Source: a virus
Length of the DNA stretch: 64,000 nucleotides
Strand: one strand, 5' to 3'
Virus record (IMG/VR): IMGVR_UViG_3300022074_000027
Location: 1-64,000 of that record
The notes under the pieces are model-generated. The model was not told the origin of the DNA. It did not search any database and saw nothing but the letters and a program-made list of their open reading frames with translations. A program made the translations under genes and the position numbers. Below are positions 20,927 to 29,637 of this stretch, piece after piece (within the stretch, counting starts at the first letter, position 1; each line of letters opens with the position of its first letter).

Positions 20927-22851
20927 TAGATTTCGCAACCCCCAGCGGCAGAACAAGCAAGTTCTTGAGAACCAATAGTCATATCAGTTTTCTCATATTC
21001 ACCTAACATTGACCAATCAACATTCTTAGGCATTTTATTTAGTAGTTCTTTATACTGATTATTATCACAGTCTTGATACGGTGCTTGTTTATATGAGTGT
21101 TCACTAAATGGTAAGAATGATACACCAGACATCCAATCAAAGTTTTCGTATACCCATGCACCAACTTCTAACCACTCATGTTCTTTTACAGAAATAGTTA
21201 CAGATGGTTTATGTTCACACCAATGCTTCTGATATGTCAACCACAACTCTAATTGTTCGATTGCGTTCATGTCTGTTCTGAAAACAGAGTGTTTATCAAC
21301 TTTCATAGGAAATGAAAATACAGCAGTATGACTTGGATTCATTACATCATCTTCAACTGGAAATCCAGCATCAGTCATCATCTTTGTCAATGGGTCTTTC
21401 TTATCACCACGAACAGTACGAATATAGTATGGATTATGTCTTGCATGAATACCAGAGGCTGCATCTGTAAGTTGTGATACAGTACCAGATGGTTTTACAC
21501 AAGTGATTGCGACAGACCTTGGAATACCAAGTTTCTTTGCCCACTTCTTATTCGTTTCTACTGCAACTTCTTTTAGTTCTTCTAACAGACTTTCTAACCC
21601 CTTTTCCTTACCGTTTGTAAGTGGGTTATCCATAATACCAGTAAGTGATACACCAAGTAGTCTTTCTTCTGAACAATTCTTTTTCCATACATTTGATACA
21701 TACTTGAAGTTTGTGAGTGTAGATTGGAAAGTACCAAGAATAGTTGCAATCCTAACTTTTTCTTTAAGAGTTTCTTTTGTATCAGATGTTCTAATAACTG
21801 CCTCTGAAAGATTACAAAATTCTCTATCTCGTAAGATTATCTCAGAACAAGGATTCGTACCAAACTCATGACCATCAATAGTTCTACGACCATTCTTCGC
21901 AGCCATCTTATTTGCAGACTCACGATTGAAGATACCTCTTTCTCCAGACTTAGAATCATAAAGAGATTTCCACTCATCCATGAAGATACCAATATCTGGT
22001 TTTTCAGAATAACACGCAGAATTATTTGCAAGTGCTCGTTGTGCATTTTGTTCCCACCATGAACCAGATTTTGCATGACGCATACGGTCATCTGATAAAT
22101 TAGACAAACTAATTAAAGCACTTCTACGAACACCACCGACAACAACAATCTCTGCAATCTTACAAACAATGTCATGACATTCTAATGATGTTAGTTTTCG
22201 TCCAGCAGAGTTCTTAAATGTAGTAACAGTAAAATTAAATAAACTTTCTAATGGGTCTGGGCCAGATGCACGACCACCAAAAGTTTTTAATGGAGCACCA
22301 GCAGGACGTACCTTTGACATATCCCATTTTGGAATCTGACCAATATACAACATACCTACTAATTCTTTAAATGCTTTCGCCCAACCTAATTTACTATCTG
22401 CGACTTGAATTACTGTATCTGACAAATAAAATTCTTCTGCAACAACTGGAAGTTTTGCAGTAAATTGTCTTTCTACAGAAAAACCAACACCAGTACCATT
22501 CATCAATACATAAAGGATTTCATCAAACGCTGCAACTCTATCTACTGCAACATATGAACAATTATATCCAGCAATATTTTCTTTTTTCAATGCAGGCCCA
22601 GCAGTCATCAAACACCTCATTGATGGCATTACTCTTGTATCAAGGATTGCTTCTTCTATTTCATTTCTTGTCTTATCGTCTAATTCATAATTACACATAT
22701 CTTTTAAATGGTCTTTGAAAAAATCAAAGTATCTTTCGATAGTTTCATTCCAGAACTCTCGCCTACCCTCATCAGGCAACCATCTAGAGTACCTTGATAA
22801 GTGTATGAATTGTTGATATTGCGTGGGTAGTTGATTAGACAGATTAGACAT
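20926..22851 (-). CDS. nrdJ: Adenosylcobalamin-dependent (class II) ribonucleotide reductase
   Basis: 641 residues, the size of monomeric class II enzymes, which reduce ribonucleotides to deoxyribonucleotides using a B12-derived thiyl radical. Key residues: NPCSE at 333-337 with radical Cys335 and catalytic Glu337; Cys98 (GYNCSY) and Cys346 (EFCNLS) form the reducible pair. CVKPSGT lies in the phosphate loop region, and the C-terminal CSAAGGC (633-639) is the shuttle pair. No R2-like subunit is needed. This supplies dNTPs with ThyX and MazG. It depends on host or scavenged B12. Confidence 0.92.
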   Translation of the reverse strand: MSNLSNQLPTQYQQFIHLSRYSRWLPDEGRREFWNETIERYFDFFKDHLKDMCNYELDDKTRNEIEEAILDTRVMPSMRCLMTAGPALKKENIAGYNCSYVAVDRVAAFDEILYVLMNGTGVGFSVERQFTAKLPVVAEEFYLSDTVIQVADSKLGWAKAFKELVGMLYIGQIPKWDMSKVRPAGAPLKTFGGRASGPDPLESLFNFTVTTFKNSAGRKLTSLECHDIVCKIAEIVVVGGVRRSALISLSNLSDDRMRHAKSGSWWEQNAQRALANNSACYSEKPDIGIFMDEWKSLYDSKSGERGIFNRESANKMAAKNGRRTIDGHEFGTNPCSEIILRDREFCNLSEAVIRTSDTKETLKEKVRIATILGTFQSTLTNFKYVSNVWKKNCSEERLLGVSLTGIMDNPLTNGKEKGLESLLEELKEVAVETNKKWAKKLGIPRSVAITCVKPSGTVSQLTDAASGIHARHNPYYIRTVRGDKKDPLTKMMTDAGFPVEDDVMNPSHTAVFSFPMKVDKHSVFRTDMNAIEQLELWLTYQKHWCEHKPSVTISVKEHEWLEVGAWVYENFDWMSGVSFLPFSEHSYKQAPYQDCDNNQYKELLNKMPKNVDWSMLGEYEKTDMTIGSQELACSAAGGCEI

Positions 22852-23854
22852 TAGTTTTTCTCCAATTAGTAAATTTTAACAAGGCCATATTACCTTGATA
22901 TGTGTTGTTGTTTATTATTTCTTTTATCTCTTCTTTAGTTCTACCAGACATAATCATTTCATTAATATCTTTCTGTTCAATTCCATCTGGCCATAAAACC
23001 ATACTATATCCCATTTCAAGAAGATTACTCATACTTTTCAGTACTTGTGAATTTCTTCTATCATTGTCTGGAATGATAGTGTAATCTTTAGTCAATAACT
23101 TAAATTTATTAAAACCAAGTACAGCAACACAATTGTCCACAAAGAGTGAATCAATAGGGCCTTCTACTGCGAATTTTGGTTGATTAGATTTAAGTCGGTC
23201 TTGACCAAAGATAAGTTGCGTGTCCTCATGGACTTTACTAGTTTGATATTTAAGTTTATCATCTTTTTTGTAAGACCTTCCTTGACACGCTATGAATTTA
23301 TTCTCACTATTATGCAAAGGTATCAATAACCTTGCAGTATCATTATTTACGTCTAGTTTCTTAGGACACCACTCATTTGACCATTTACTGAACGAATCCG
23401 TGTGATACAAGAGGTAATGTTTATCAGATGGTATTTTCCTCTGTAAAACATATTGTCTTGCATAATGATTCAATCCTAATGAGGATACCTTTTTCACTAG
23501 TTTAGATTTTAGTGGTGAAGTTCCTTTAAGATAAGGTGCTTGAGTTGTAAACTTCTCATATACCTCTTCTTCTTTATCTTTACCACTATCTAAAAACTTC
23601 TCTTTTATATAGTCATCATGCAACTGCGAGTCTAGGTGTTTTAGAAAATTATTTAAGTTTGCACCAGTTCCACAGTTGTGACATTTATATATAAGATTCG
23701 AGTCTTTACGAAAGACATAACCTCTGGCTTTCGTTAAATTTGTTTGAGAATCACCACAATATGGACACCTAAAATTCCAGAGGTAATCCCCTTTCCTTTT
23801 AAACTGTTGGAGTCGTGATGATGCTAAGAGTAAGTACTTTTGTTCTATATACAT
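22844..23854 (-). CDS. 61: DNA primase gp61
   Basis: 336 residues. The N-terminal zinc finger has CPYCGDSQ and CHNCGTGANL. The TOPRIM core has VEGPIDSLFVDN (Glu) and IIPDNDRRN (DxD-like). T4 gp61 makes short RNA primers with gp41 helicase, also encoded here. Transcribed from a TTGACA-17-TATACT promoter immediately upstream. Ends overlapping the reductase start. Confidence 0.9.
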   Translation of the reverse strand: MYIEQKYLLLASSRLQQFKRKGDYLWNFRCPYCGDSQTNLTKARGYVFRKDSNLIYKCHNCGTGANLNNFLKHLDSQLHDDYIKEKFLDSGKDKEEEVYEKFTTQAPYLKGTSPLKSKLVKKVSSLGLNHYARQYVLQRKIPSDKHYLLYHTDSFSKWSNEWCPKKLDVNNDTARLLIPLHNSENKFIACQGRSYKKDDKLKYQTSKVHEDTQLIFGQDRLKSNQPKFAVEGPIDSLFVDNCVAVLGFNKFKLLTKDYTIIPDNDRRNSQVLKSMSNLLEMGYSMVLWPDGIEQKDINEMIMSGRTKEEIKEIINNNTYQGNMALLKFTNWRKTNV

Positions 23855-23861
23855 GAAAATC

Positions 23862-23890
23862 AGTATATACGAGTTTTAAGGTAATGTCAA
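23862..23890 (-). promoter_or_regulatory. Early promoter of primase and reductase
   Basis: Minus strand: TTGACA (23885-23890), 17-bp spacer, TATACT (23862-23867). The start would be about 23855, right at the primase ATG (23854), so this mRNA would have little or no leader. Confidence 0.7.
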
Positions 23891-24297
23891 GTCCATATGG
23901 GAAGTTTTGTAATAATAAATCCAGCAAAGATAGAACCACCAATAATAATCCAACGCCACTTTTCTAAAATACCAACTCTGTCAGATAATTCCTCACGAAT
24001 CTTTTGCAATTCGTCTGAAATTCTGCGTTCCATTTCGTTCATATGTTTTGTTGATTTTTCTGCGTTATTGGATATTCTGGAGTGTAGTTCTTGTATATTT
24101 TCTCTAAATTCTTTTTCTTGACCGTCTAGGATTTCCTCTTGTCGCATCAATTTTTCCTCATGCACGGCCATAATAGTGTGTAGAGATGATGATACATCAG
24201 CAATCTTTTCGATTGCTTTATCTAGTCTGACATGGATTGATTTCATGTCGTGTACTTCTCTTTTCAGAAGTTCAATTTCGGTTTCTATCTCAGCCAT
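23887..24297 (-). CDS. Coiled-coil protein with C-terminal membrane anchor
   Basis: 136 residues: about 110 of continuous charged heptads (MAEIETEIELLKREVHDM to ELQKIREELSDRVG), then one transmembrane helix (WRWIIIGGSIFAGFIITKL). The architecture resembles XhlA-type lysis accessory or tail-anchored tether proteins. It sits at the end of the block with spanin and holin candidates. A lysis role is possible but not shown. Confidence 0.65.
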   Translation of the reverse strand: MAEIETEIELLKREVHDMKSIHVRLDKAIEKIADVSSSLHTIMAVHEEKLMRQEEILDGQEKEFRENIQELHSRISNNAEKSTKHMNEMERRISDELQKIREELSDRVGILEKWRWIIIGGSIFAGFIITKLPIWT

Positions 24298-24319
24298 TTC
24301 TCTACTACTATTTATTCGT

Positions 24320-24335
24320 TGTCAAGGAATTGACA
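24320..24335. repeat. Perfect inverted repeat of the -35 hexamer
   Basis: TGTCAA-GGAA-TTGACA between two genes. Both arms equal a consensus -35, but neither strand has a -10 at 17 bp, so it may be a hairpin or protein-binding site. An AATAAATA late-like octamer lies next to it (24309-24316). Confidence 0.4.
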
Positions 24336-24362
24336 CTCATATTTATTTGTCACACCTATTTG

Positions 24363-24965
24363 TCATTTTCCAGTCCCAGAAAGATATTTAGGAACATCAC
24401 TATTTGCATCTCTATGTTTATTCCACGCAACAAACCCACCTATTCTTAACGCCCAATACGCAAGATAGTTTAGAAAATAAAATCCATTCACTTCAATATT
24501 GATATCTCTAAATGTCATATCCATCCATTTTTGAGATTTCTTACCGATTGTCTTTCCATTTTTTAATAACAATGTTTCATACTTATATCCATAGTCATGT
24601 ACAAGTCCACCAATTAGTAATAGTCCAACTGGTGATAAAAACTGTGCTAAAAACTTTGGTACACTTGCACCATCAAACTTAAATCCTTTTGGTATAACAT
24701 AGTTCTCTCCACAGAGAGAATAGTTAAAGTCTTTCACTACTTCCCAATGTCTTGTACCAAAAAACCATAACATGATTGCACCCCAGAAACCCTTATCTTT
24801 TGTTGCAATTCTAATCGGTTTCATATGTGGATAATCTTTGTATTTAAAACTAACTCTATTGTCTATCTTTCTATCAAATAGATTAATAATGAATCCTATA
24901 ATAACTAAGATAATGAATACGGTCATAGGCCAAAACTGTATTGCCATATTTAAAATAAAATCCAT
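24363..24965 (-). CDS. DUF1353-family membrane protein
   Basis: 200 residues. One N-terminal transmembrane helix (FWPMTVFIILVIIGFIINLF) precedes the DUF1353 core: YVIPKGFKFDGASVPKFL and LVHDYGYKYE. A second hydrophobic region (YFLNYLAYWALRIGGFVAW) lies near the end. DUF1353 proteins are common in tailed phages, often near lysis or tail genes, without known activity. The start overlaps the lipoprotein stop. Confidence 0.75.
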   Translation of the reverse strand: MDFILNMAIQFWPMTVFIILVIIGFIINLFDRKIDNRVSFKYKDYPHMKPIRIATKDKGFWGAIMLWFFGTRHWEVVKDFNYSLCGENYVIPKGFKFDGASVPKFLAQFLSPVGLLLIGGLVHDYGYKYETLLLKNGKTIGKKSQKWMDMTFRDINIEVNGFYFLNYLAYWALRIGGFVAWNKHRDANSDVPKYLSGTGK

Positions 24966-25330
24966 TATTCTTTCTCCTCTTTAGGTTTTACTGCTTTTTC
25001 ATAATATAATATAATTTGTTTTTGTTTCTCTATATATAGTTTTATCTGTTCCATATTGATAGCAAGAGCTTCAAATGATTTTGGGTCTAGTGCATAAACT
25101 ACAAACGACCCTTGCATATCTTTAACTCTCTGAATAGTTTCTTCTAGATTCTTTTCAGTTATAACTATAATATCTGCATTTTTTAATTCTAAAGGTTCTG
25201 GTCTAGGTACAATATTAATTGTTGGTGTATAGACCTCTGCCTTTGTAACAATTTGTTTCTCTGGTGTCCAAGAGCAACTACTTAGTAGTAGCAGACTCAA
25301 TAGACTCGAAAAAATTATCGACTTTTTCAT
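24965..25330 (-). CDS. Candidate outer-membrane spanin (Rz1-like lipoprotein)
   Basis: 121 residues with a lipoprotein signal: KKSIIFSSLLSLLLLSSCS, lipobox LSSC at Cys19. Its first 53 bp overlap the end of the preceding coiled-coil gene in another frame, the classic overlapping Rz/Rz1 arrangement. Longer than typical Rz1. The mature part contains a helix (NMEQIKLYIEKQKQIILYYEKAV). Assignment is by architecture and context. Confidence 0.6.
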   Translation of the reverse strand: MKKSIIFSSLLSLLLLSSCSWTPEKQIVTKAEVYTPTINIVPRPEPLELKNADIIVITEKNLEETIQRVKDMQGSFVVYALDPKSFEALAINMEQIKLYIEKQKQIILYYEKAVKPKEEKE

Positions 25331-25655
25331 TTATTCTCGCCTCACTTGCTTTAGGGTCTTGAAGACTGTTTTTTACTAAATCAGTCTGTGCTAACAAATC
25401 TTTAATGACTGTATTTGCCCTTTTCGCTTCTTCTAAACTTTTATTTAAATCATTTGCTAATTGTATTTGTTTCTTTATATTATCTTCCATTGCAGTAATT
25501 TTTACTTCAAGACTTTTATTACTTACTTCTAATTGTGCATTGTTTTCGGTTAGTGTTGCAATACGTTGTTGAGTATCATTATAATACCCATATGCACCCC
25601 ATACTGCACCACCAACTAAACCAAAAACAACGACTAATGCATAAATCCTAATCAT
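25278..25655 (-). CDS. Candidate inner-membrane spanin (Rz-like)
   Basis: 125 residues: an N-terminal membrane anchor (IYALVVVFGLVGGAVWGAYGYY) and a long periplasmic coiled coil (TQQRIATLTENNAQLEVSNKSL to EEAKRANTV). This is the layout of an i-spanin. It overlaps the lipoprotein gene, its likely partner, and together they could fuse inner and outer membranes in the last step of lysis. No sequence signature confirms it. Confidence 0.6.
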   Translation of the reverse strand: MIRIYALVVVFGLVGGAVWGAYGYYNDTQQRIATLTENNAQLEVSNKSLEVKITAMEDNIKKQIQLANDLNKSLEEAKRANTVIKDLLAQTDLVKNSLQDPKASEARINEKVDNFFESIESATTK

Positions 25656-25658
25656 ACA

Positions 25659-25880
25659 TTACCCCTTTATTTTTTTAGTAATCCATAGAACAAGAGCATA
25701 AACTAATAAACCATATAATGTTGCGATACCTATATCTACCAAGTGTTCTCTCATATGGTAGATAAATTCAATACCAGCTTCGACATCACTCATACCGTTA
25801 CCACCAGTTCCAATGTTTATTGATTTTCCCCCAGCGATATCTCCAGTAGTTTGTTCTATGATTATATTACTCTCGTCCAT
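25659..25880 (-). CDS. Small single-span protein, holin candidate
   Basis: 73 residues. A polar, glycine-rich N-terminus (TTGDIAGGKSINIGTGGNG) then one transmembrane helix (GIATLYGLLVYALVLWI) ending KKIKG. ATG 25793 could be an alternative internal start, which would resemble dual-start holins. Coupled to the 53-aa gene by TAATG. Confidence 0.55.
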   Translation of the reverse strand: MDESNIIIEQTTGDIAGGKSINIGTGGNGMSDVEAGIEFIYHMREHLVDIGIATLYGLLVYALVLWITKKIKG

Positions 25881-26041
25881 TATTCAGACTTCCAAATTGT
25901 CCAAACCCCCCATGCAATTGCAAGTCCAGCAGCAATCTTTGCAAGTGGTGCCATGAATAGAATCATCAGTCCTAGTGCGATACATACTGCACCGTCCCAT
26001 GATGTTCTTTCTTTAATTCTTCCTTTAATCCAATTTTTCAT
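25880..26041 (-). CDS. Small membrane protein (53 aa), holin candidate
   Basis: 53 codons from ATG 26041, overlapping the upstream stop as ATGA and the downstream start as TAATG. A basic, amphipathic N-terminus (KNWIKGRIKERTSWDG) is followed by two short hydrophobic helices (AVCIALGLMILFMAPL and IAAGLAIAWGVWTIW). Size and topology fit small two-span holins, and next to spanin candidates this is plausible. Confidence 0.65.
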   Translation of the reverse strand: MKNWIKGRIKERTSWDGAVCIALGLMILFMAPLAKIAAGLAIAWGVWTIWKSE

Positions 26042-26784
26042 GTGTTTCTCCCTTCATATTTCAAAACCTTACTTGTTGTTTTAAAATCTGGTTTTCTCAT
26101 GATTGTTTTATTGGTGACTTCAAATTCATCACCCTTTGTTTTGATAACAACTGGTAGATTAAGATTACTTGACATATCCTTTAGAACTGCTTCTATATCT
26201 GGATTGTTTTTTATATTTCTACCTTTATTACGTTGTATCTTCTTAAAAAACCTTTGTAGTTCTGATACTTTGATAGCAGGAGTATTCCTTGGGTCATTCA
26301 GTCTATCTACAAAGTGTTTAGTAAATTCAACATCAATATTATATTTCTTTAATATTCTATCTGCGAATTTTTCCAAATCATTTACATCTCTTTGTGTAAA
26401 ATCTTCGTTCTTTTGTTTAGTAATTTTTTTCATCTTTTCAATATATGCACGATAGACATCAGCAGCACCTATCTTACCCATCACTCTTGCTCTTTGTTCC
26501 ATTGCAATCGCAGCTTGTATCTTATGTGCATGGGTTTTACCAGAACCCTCAATCTTTTTAACACTATCCTTTGCATCTTGTACAGTTGCAAATTTTAGAC
26601 CATGTATTGTTCCCTTTGGATTCTCATCTGTATACAAATCCGAATGTTTATCACTTCCTGCTGGTTGACCTTTTTTTCTTGCAATACGTTTAGTTGTCTT
26701 TGCAATAAGATTTAAACGCATAGTTGCGTTTAGGTCTGCCATTGGATACATAAAATTTGTATTCGAATAATCTGGTCTAGTCAT
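26038..26784 (-). CDS. Probable virion-associated protein
   Basis: 248 basic residues. The N-terminus has MYPMADLNATMRLNL and the middle has the GKTHAHKIQAAIAMEQRARVM helix. The C-terminal domain (ADRILKKYNIDVEFTKHFVDRLND to VVIKTKGDEFEVTNKTIMRK) resembles a domain seen repeatedly in structural proteins of marine T4-like phages. No enzyme motif. Role in the virion is inferred from its position. Confidence 0.6.
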   Translation of the reverse strand: MTRPDYSNTNFMYPMADLNATMRLNLIAKTTKRIARKKGQPAGSDKHSDLYTDENPKGTIHGLKFATVQDAKDSVKKIEGSGKTHAHKIQAAIAMEQRARVMGKIGAADVYRAYIEKMKKITKQKNEDFTQRDVNDLEKFADRILKKYNIDVEFTKHFVDRLNDPRNTPAIKVSELQRFFKKIQRNKGRNIKNNPDIEAVLKDMSSNLNLPVVIKTKGDEFEVTNKTIMRKPDFKTTSKVLKYEGRNT

Positions 26785-26998
26785 ATAATCCTACCGTATC
26801 TTTTGAAATGTATACTGGTTTACAGTATGCAGTCGCTTTATGTTTATTGGGAACAAGGGATTGATAACTGTAATTACCATATCTTTTTACAACTTGTGAT
26901 GCAAAATAATTACAGCGATTTATATCATAAAAGTACATAGGATTACCCCTTTGTTCTACATCCCCCAATAGTAACACTAAAAGAAATGCATGAACCAT
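26777..26998 (-). CDS. Small protein with hydrophobic N-terminus (73 aa)
   Basis: Begins MVHAFLLVLLLGDVEQRGN, a short possible signal peptide, then a Tyr-rich mature part with two cysteines (INRCNYF, AYCKPVY). Overlaps the next gene by 8 bp. Function unknown. Confidence 0.6.
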   Translation of the reverse strand: MVHAFLLVLLLGDVEQRGNPMYFYDINRCNYFASQVVKRYGNYSYQSLVPNKHKATAYCKPVYISKDTVGLYD

Positions 26999-26999
26999 G

Positions 27000-27506
27000 T
27001 TACTTCATGATGACACTTAGTAGTTTTAAGAATTGTGCTTTACTACCGTTGTTGATTGTGTCTTCTAATTTCTTTTTAGTATCTGGTTTAACTTTATCAA
27101 TAGCTTGAACAAACGCAGATGCAGTAAACAAGTCTACTTTCATCTTACCATCTTTCATTTTGATAGGCATATTTTGTTTGTTCTTTACAATCTTTCTTAG
27201 AATATCCACATTACCCTCAAGCAAATATTCATTACCAAATGAATCAAGACTCTCTTTTACTTTTTCTCTAAAAGTATCATCTCGTTTTGCACGAAGCGTT
27301 TCGATTCTTTTCATAAATGCTTTTGCTTCTTTAGTACGTCCATCATATAAATTTTTCTTTTTCTTTTTTTCTCTATCAATTTGTTTGTCAACTGATAAAT
27401 CAACACCACCACCACTAACAGAGTTCGCTGGAGCATCTTCTGATTTAATTCCTAAATTTGGGTCATCATAGAATTTCTTCATAATGTCGTTAAATTTTTT
27501 ACTCAT
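27000..27506 (-). CDS. Hypothetical structural-block protein (168 aa)
   Basis: 168 residues, charged: an N-terminal helix with MKKFYDDPNLGIKSEDAP, a basic central part (DKQIDREKKKKKNLYDGRTKEAKAFM with helices) and a C-terminal helical domain. Start overlaps the upstream stop by 4 bp. Inside the late block, so likely virion-related. Confidence 0.6.
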   Translation of the reverse strand: MSKKFNDIMKKFYDDPNLGIKSEDAPANSVSGGGVDLSVDKQIDREKKKKKNLYDGRTKEAKAFMKRIETLRAKRDDTFREKVKESLDSFGNEYLLEGNVDILRKIVKNKQNMPIKMKDGKMKVDLFTASAFVQAIDKVKPDTKKKLEDTINNGSKAQFLKLLSVIMK

Positions 27507-28138
27507 AGTTCTAAATCCTCTAATCCTACTTCTTTGATATCTTCTGCACTAACAAATATTTTACTCTGTGTTGGTATATGTACAACAGAAAAAATATCTA
27601 CCCCAAGTACATTATCAGATGGCGACATATCTTCAAAAGTCTGAACTTCATCTCCCTCTAATGCGTCTGGTGTGTCTGCATCTTCTTTATCAAAAGTAAT
27701 ATCTTGAGTTAGTTTATATATACCTTTTGATAACATACCATTTGTCAAAGTTACTTCCTCTGATATAGTATCATCAAGTTCATAGTTATTTTCTTTAAGA
27801 TACTTCATAAATTCTTGTTCCCACATTTTAGGGTCAACATCTTCTTTAAAAGTATCTTTCAATAGAAACAATGCAGCTGCATAAGTTCCTAACTTTGTTC
27901 TAAGGCCAGGAACTTTACCAAATAATTTTTTGATATTAAAAACAAGTTTATGCAGTACAGTATATGCGTTTTTCTCTGCAATCTTGTCTAATGAGGTGGG
28001 TCTGTTTGTGCCTGGGATTAAGATACGATTTCCATCTTTATCTATAATACCAAGTTTGTATGCCTCTTGTTTCTCAAAAGGTGTAACAAGTAACTTTATA
28101 AATCTATAAGTTACAAATAAATCTATCGCCCTACCCAT
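27503..28138 (-). CDS. Hypothetical structural-block protein (211 aa)
   Basis: 211 residues. The N-terminal part is helical with a hydrophobic face (LFVTYRFIKLLVTPFEKQEA) and the C-terminal part is acidic (FDKEDADTPDALEGDEVQTF). The first residues are typical of conserved T4-like marine phage proteins. Overlaps its neighbours by 1-4 bp. Function unknown. Confidence 0.6.
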   Translation of the reverse strand: MGRAIDLFVTYRFIKLLVTPFEKQEAYKLGIIDKDGNRILIPGTNRPTSLDKIAEKNAYTVLHKLVFNIKKLFGKVPGLRTKLGTYAAALFLLKDTFKEDVDPKMWEQEFMKYLKENNYELDDTISEEVTLTNGMLSKGIYKLTQDITFDKEDADTPDALEGDEVQTFEDMSPSDNVLGVDIFSVVHIPTQSKIFVSAEDIKEVGLEDLEL

Positions 28139-28500
28139 TATAGTTCCTTTAAAACCTTAGTAATTTTCTCATCATCATTAATTTCTTTTAAATCATTTAC
28201 TGGTAACATACCCAGATATACAAGAAAAGATTTCAATTGCGGCCAAAACTCTGGTTCAATTTTAAATAATAATAAAGTAGACGCAGCATCTGGGCCAAAA
28301 ACATTATTGAGTACGATAATATGATTTAGTAATAGTCTTTCTTTCACAATTCCGTCTTGACTATACTTTTTAAGTAATCGTTTAATATACTTAAATCGTT
28401 TCATATCATCATAAAACTCTTTTTCACCCTCGCATTGTGGATTGTCATAGTGTTTTAATGCGAATAATAATATATTGTCATTCGTTATTTTTTCAAACAT
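28138..28500 (-). CDS. Conserved T4-like phage protein (120 aa)
   Basis: 120 residues, helical. The pattern LFALKHYDNPQCEGEKEFYD, YIKRLLKKY, ERLLLNHIIVLNNVFG and WPQLKSFLVYLGMLP matches a small protein conserved in the structural region of cyanophages. No function known. Confidence 0.7.
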   Translation of the reverse strand: MFEKITNDNILLFALKHYDNPQCEGEKEFYDDMKRFKYIKRLLKKYSQDGIVKERLLLNHIIVLNNVFGPDAASTLLLFKIEPEFWPQLKSFLVYLGMLPVNDLKEINDDEKITKVLKEL

Positions 28501-28898
28501 TAAACGATTTGAGCCATCACCTTATGAGTTCCAGTAGGCAGTTTCTCAAATACAAAATTGATACTTCTTCCACTTTCTTTTTCGTCATCAAACTCATCAA
28601 TTGGTGTGTCTACACTTTTACCAAATGCACCACCATTCATAATCAAAGGTAATGATACCTCACCTTCACTTCCAGTAAATTGTACATCTTCAAAATGAAG
28701 ACCAATTCTCATTAATTTTTGTCTTAATTCATCTACAGCTTTCTCTGGAACAAGATATTCTTTCATTCCAATAGAACCAACAAATGCATTTAACTTTTCA
28801 ATAACAGAATCGTCTGATAAATCTTTTAAATGTCCATCATCATCAATAATGTTATTTGTTCTTGGAATTTCAACAAATTCTTTGAAAGATTTTAACAT
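28500..28898 (-). CDS. Hypothetical structural-block protein (132 aa)
   Basis: 132 acidic residues ending with a strand pair (RSINFVFEKLPTGTHKVMAQ). Overlaps both neighbours. Conserved in appearance with small virion-block proteins, function unknown. Confidence 0.6.
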   Translation of the reverse strand: MLKSFKEFVEIPRTNNIIDDDGHLKDLSDDSVIEKLNAFVGSIGMKEYLVPEKAVDELRQKLMRIGLHFEDVQFTGSEGEVSLPLIMNGGAFGKSVDTPIDEFDDEKESGRSINFVFEKLPTGTHKVMAQIV

Positions 28899-29137
28899 CC
28901 GTCATCTCCCACTACATCTTCGTCAAATCCATCATAGTCACCAACATCATCATGTGTATGAGGTAAGTCTCCCCCCTCATGTGAATGGGTTGTACCATCT
29001 TCATGAGTATGCTCCTCATTTGGATTTTCAGTAAGAATTTCTTGAAGAACTTCTTGTTTCTCATTTTTAGTTTCTGCGATTTCTTGTACTGGTTGAACTA
29101 CCATAGGTTTTCCACCAGCTCCATATCTAATTTCCAT
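28892..29137 (-). CDS. His-rich acidic protein (81 aa)
   Basis: 81 residues. The C-terminal half is a metal-binding-like run: HTHEDGTTHSHEGG then LPHTHDDVGDYDG. The N-terminus (MEIRYGAGGKPMVV) is strand-like. Many His-x-His pairs suggest Ni, Zn or Fe binding, as in some tail-tip proteins where HxH motifs hold iron. Lies in the virion block. Function unknown. Confidence 0.6.
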   Translation of the reverse strand: MEIRYGAGGKPMVVQPVQEIAETKNEKQEVLQEILTENPNEEHTHEDGTTHSHEGGDLPHTHDDVGDYDGFDEDVVGDDGC

Positions 29138-29147
29138 GTCTTAACTC

Positions 29148-29624
29148 CTAGTTAACTACAGAACCATTACTTGCAATCACATACCATTTACTGTTTGTGA
29201 AGATACAAGTTGCAGATTCACCGATTGCATTAAACTGTAATTGAGCAGAACCAGTTGCAGTCGAACCCCAATTTGTTACAGTCACACGATATGATGAACC
29301 AGATGATGGTGCTGTTGTCATAACAAATATTTTGATTTGACCATTTGTACCATCTGCAAGTGTTCCAGTTGCAGTCGTATTAGAACCAGCACCACTTAGA
29401 TTGATGTTAGTAATTGATGTTGAAGTACTTGGTGCAGTTGAACCAGTTACGGTTTGTGCAGTACCATCTAATGCAATATATGTTGGAATGTTATTAAAAA
29501 CATTCGCAATACTAATATGTTTATTAACTGGTGTACCACTTGGGTCATCAATCACATGAAGTAAATCTTCTCCAGCGATACCACTTCCTAAATTACTTAA
29601 TGCAGTAATCTTCTTGTCTGCCAT
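29148..29624 (-). CDS. Virion protein, tail fibre or decoration type
   Basis: 158 residues. A conserved fibre-like N-terminus ([28 protein letters not shown]) is typical of phage structural proteins. A Ser/Thr/Gly-rich beta region follows ([32 protein letters not shown]). A C-terminal strand ([15 protein letters not shown]) closes it. Likely a surface or fibre component. Confidence 0.65.
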   Translation of the reverse strand: MADKKITALSNLGSGIAGEDLLHVIDDPSGTPVNKHISIANVFNNIPTYIALDGTAQTVTGSTAPSTSTSITNINLSGAGSNTTATGTLADGTNGQIKIFVMTTAPSSGSSYRVTVTNWGSTATGSAQLQFNAIGESATCIFTNSKWYVIASNGSVVN

Positions 29625-29637
29625 TTATTTTCTCCTA

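Noticed and set aside
24300-24362. TTGACA before the coiled-coil gene as a promoter
   Set aside because: The required -10 position reads GAGAAA next to the ATG, so only the inverted repeat is reported.
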